From contig JAAUSY010000027.1 of the NCBI GenBank assembly GCA_012032475.1, positions 1-32,590 on the forward strand: DNA of 32,590 bases, in the 5' to 3' direction. The position numbers were made by a program, and so were the translations under genes. The notes below the pieces were generated by a model. The model worked only from the letters and a program-made list of their open reading frames with translations, did no database searches and had not been told where the DNA came from. This document shows positions 32,168 through 32,590 of this stretch, one piece after another. Positions within the stretch are counted from its first letter, which is position 1, and each line of letters opens with the position of its first letter. The DNA is from Chloroflexaceae bacterium. Lineage in GTDB: Bacteria; Chloroflexota; Chloroflexia; Chloroflexales; Chloroflexaceae.

Positions 32168-32185
32168 GTAGACCATGAAGTCTAC
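32168..32185. promoter_or_regulatory. Operator-like dyad GTAGAC-6-GTCTAC
   Basis: A perfect 6-bp inverted repeat (32168-32173 and 32180-32185) with a 6-base centre lies upstream of the XRE genes. Its size and place fit a binding site for a small XRE dimer, but it would also fold as RNA in the leader. Confidence 0.4.
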
Positions 32186-32198
32186 AAAATATTCCGGC

Positions 32199-32227
32199 GG
32201 CTCCCCGTGTTCCGGTCACGGGGAGCC
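32199..32227. repeat. Strong 11-bp hairpin in the XRE leader
   Basis: GGCTCCCCGTG (32199-32209) and CACGGGGAGCC (32217-32227) form a perfect stem with a 7-base loop. A 12-base palindrome GCCAGTACTGGC (32225-32236) partly overlaps it, so two folds are mutually exclusive at their junction. On the minus strand the stem is followed by GCCGGAATATTTTG, a poor terminator tail. Confidence 0.65.
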
Positions 32228-32260
32228 AGTACTGGCAAAAAACGGTGCAAGTACGCAGGC

Positions 32261-32269
32261 ATTATAGCA
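32261..32269 (-). promoter_or_regulatory. Extended -10 promoter of the XRE pair
   Basis: On the minus strand TGC precedes a perfect TATAAT (32266-32261), giving a leader of about 130 bases before GTG 32121. The -35 is weak (CCGGCA). Confidence 0.55.
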
Positions 32270-32353
32270 CAGAGCGCAGGTGATGCCGGTGTCTGACGGC
32301 CAGGGTCAGTACGGGAGCCTGAAAACCACCCGCTAGCCAGGACCGCAGCCGTA

Positions 32354-32362
32354 TGCTATCAT
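32354..32362 (+). promoter_or_regulatory. Extended -10 promoter of the coiled-coil gene
   Basis: TGC precedes TATCAT (32357-32362); a TAGCCA -35 lies 17 bases upstream (32334-32339). The start would be about 45 bases before the GTG at 32412. Confidence 0.55.
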
Positions 32363-32411
32363 GACTGATAAGGGTTGCTGCAACTGAAGCAGGGAGCGAG
32401 GTGGTACATCC

Positions 32412-32590
32412 GTGACGATTTTCTCGATACCAGAGCGTGTCGCGTGGCTGGAAGACCTGGTAGCTGAGACAACGCGCAACATTGATCGCCTGATTGACCA
32501 GACGAAAGAGACCGACCGCCGTATGGCCGAGACCGACCGCCGTATGGCCGAGACCGACCGCCGTATGGCCGAGACCGACCGTCGGTTGGC
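32412..32590 (+). CDS. Coiled-coil protein with ETDRRMA heptads, partial at right edge
   Basis: GTG 32412 (GAGG about 10 bases upstream) opens a frame reading VTIFSIPERVAWLEDLVAET, then TRNIDRLIDQTKETDRRMA, followed by further ETDRRMA heptads to the end of the window. The heptads make a charged coiled coil. In Chloroflexota and cyanobacteria such N-termini often lead into a PD-(D/E)XK-like domain (DUF3782-type), but that part is outside the window. It has its own extended -10 promoter and lies beside the XRE pair. Confidence 0.75.
   Translation, partial: MTIFSIPERVAWLEDLVAETTRNIDRLIDQTKETDRRMAETDRRMAETDRRMAETDRRL
32508..32590. repeat. 21-nt in-frame tandem repeat (ETDRRMA)
   Basis: Units start at 32508, 32529, 32550 and 32571. 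The first three are identical at every base; the fourth has changed by its end and is cut by the window edge. The perfect identity indicates recent expansion. Confidence 0.95.

Noticed and set aside
32508-32590. Short CRISPR-like array
   Set aside because: The 21-base units are contiguous without spacers and keep an open reading frame.

Overview
The window is a GC-rich (roughly 60 %) bacterial chromosomal segment that best fits the phylum Chloroflexota. The reasons are the tandem giant DUF2298 membrane proteins, SpoVS next to RNase Y, 7Fe-type ferredoxins, a DUF4013 protein, and a C-terminal ETDRRMA heptad-repeat protein, all familiar in that phylum. The class cannot be fixed from sequence alone. 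No phage, insertion sequence or CRISPR array is visible. Most genes are housekeeping or lineage-typical, with one accessory-looking island.

Layout, left to right. (1) nusA on the minus strand with an unusually long leader, diverging from a secreted two-domain protein and rimI on the plus strand. (2) A minus-strand block: a spore-photolyase-like radical SAM protein, a proline-rich membrane-anchored protein, a small unknown protein, and a tRNA-Gln/tRNA-Leu operon with its own promoter and terminator. (3) A plus-strand run: rny, spoVS, a cNMP/CBS/DUF294 nucleotidyltransferase coupled to a DnaQ-like exonuclease, a DUF4013 membrane protein, a CDP-alcohol phosphatidyltransferase and a DUF2085 protein. 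(4) A minus-strand overlapping operon: His-rich small protein, maf, and a NarL-type response regulator. (5) A plus-strand flippase-like UPF0104 protein overlapping a GT39-type glycosyltransferase. (6) A divergent pair: an AAA ATPase with TPRs and a C-terminal membrane anchor (minus) and a DEAH helicase-HNH nuclease fusion (plus). (7) A minus-strand pair of DUF2298 proteins, two ferredoxins, a Crp/Fnr regulator and two tandem XRE regulators. (8) The start of a coiled-coil protein at the right edge.

Functionally, regions 5 and 7 (UPF0104, GT39, two DUF2298 proteins) look like envelope glycan or lipid-linked sugar machinery. Region 6 is the most likely unusual system, possibly nucleic-acid defence, but this is inference.

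Three genes carry an apparent single-base deletion at or beside a G or C run; each becomes a full-length family protein if one base is restored. Predicted promoters across the window repeatedly show an extended -10 of the form TG(C/G)TATNNT. Several intergenic gaps hold degenerate 7-12 nt tandem repeats. The two XRE genes are a mosaic duplication with near-identical ends and a strongly diverged helix-turn-helix core.
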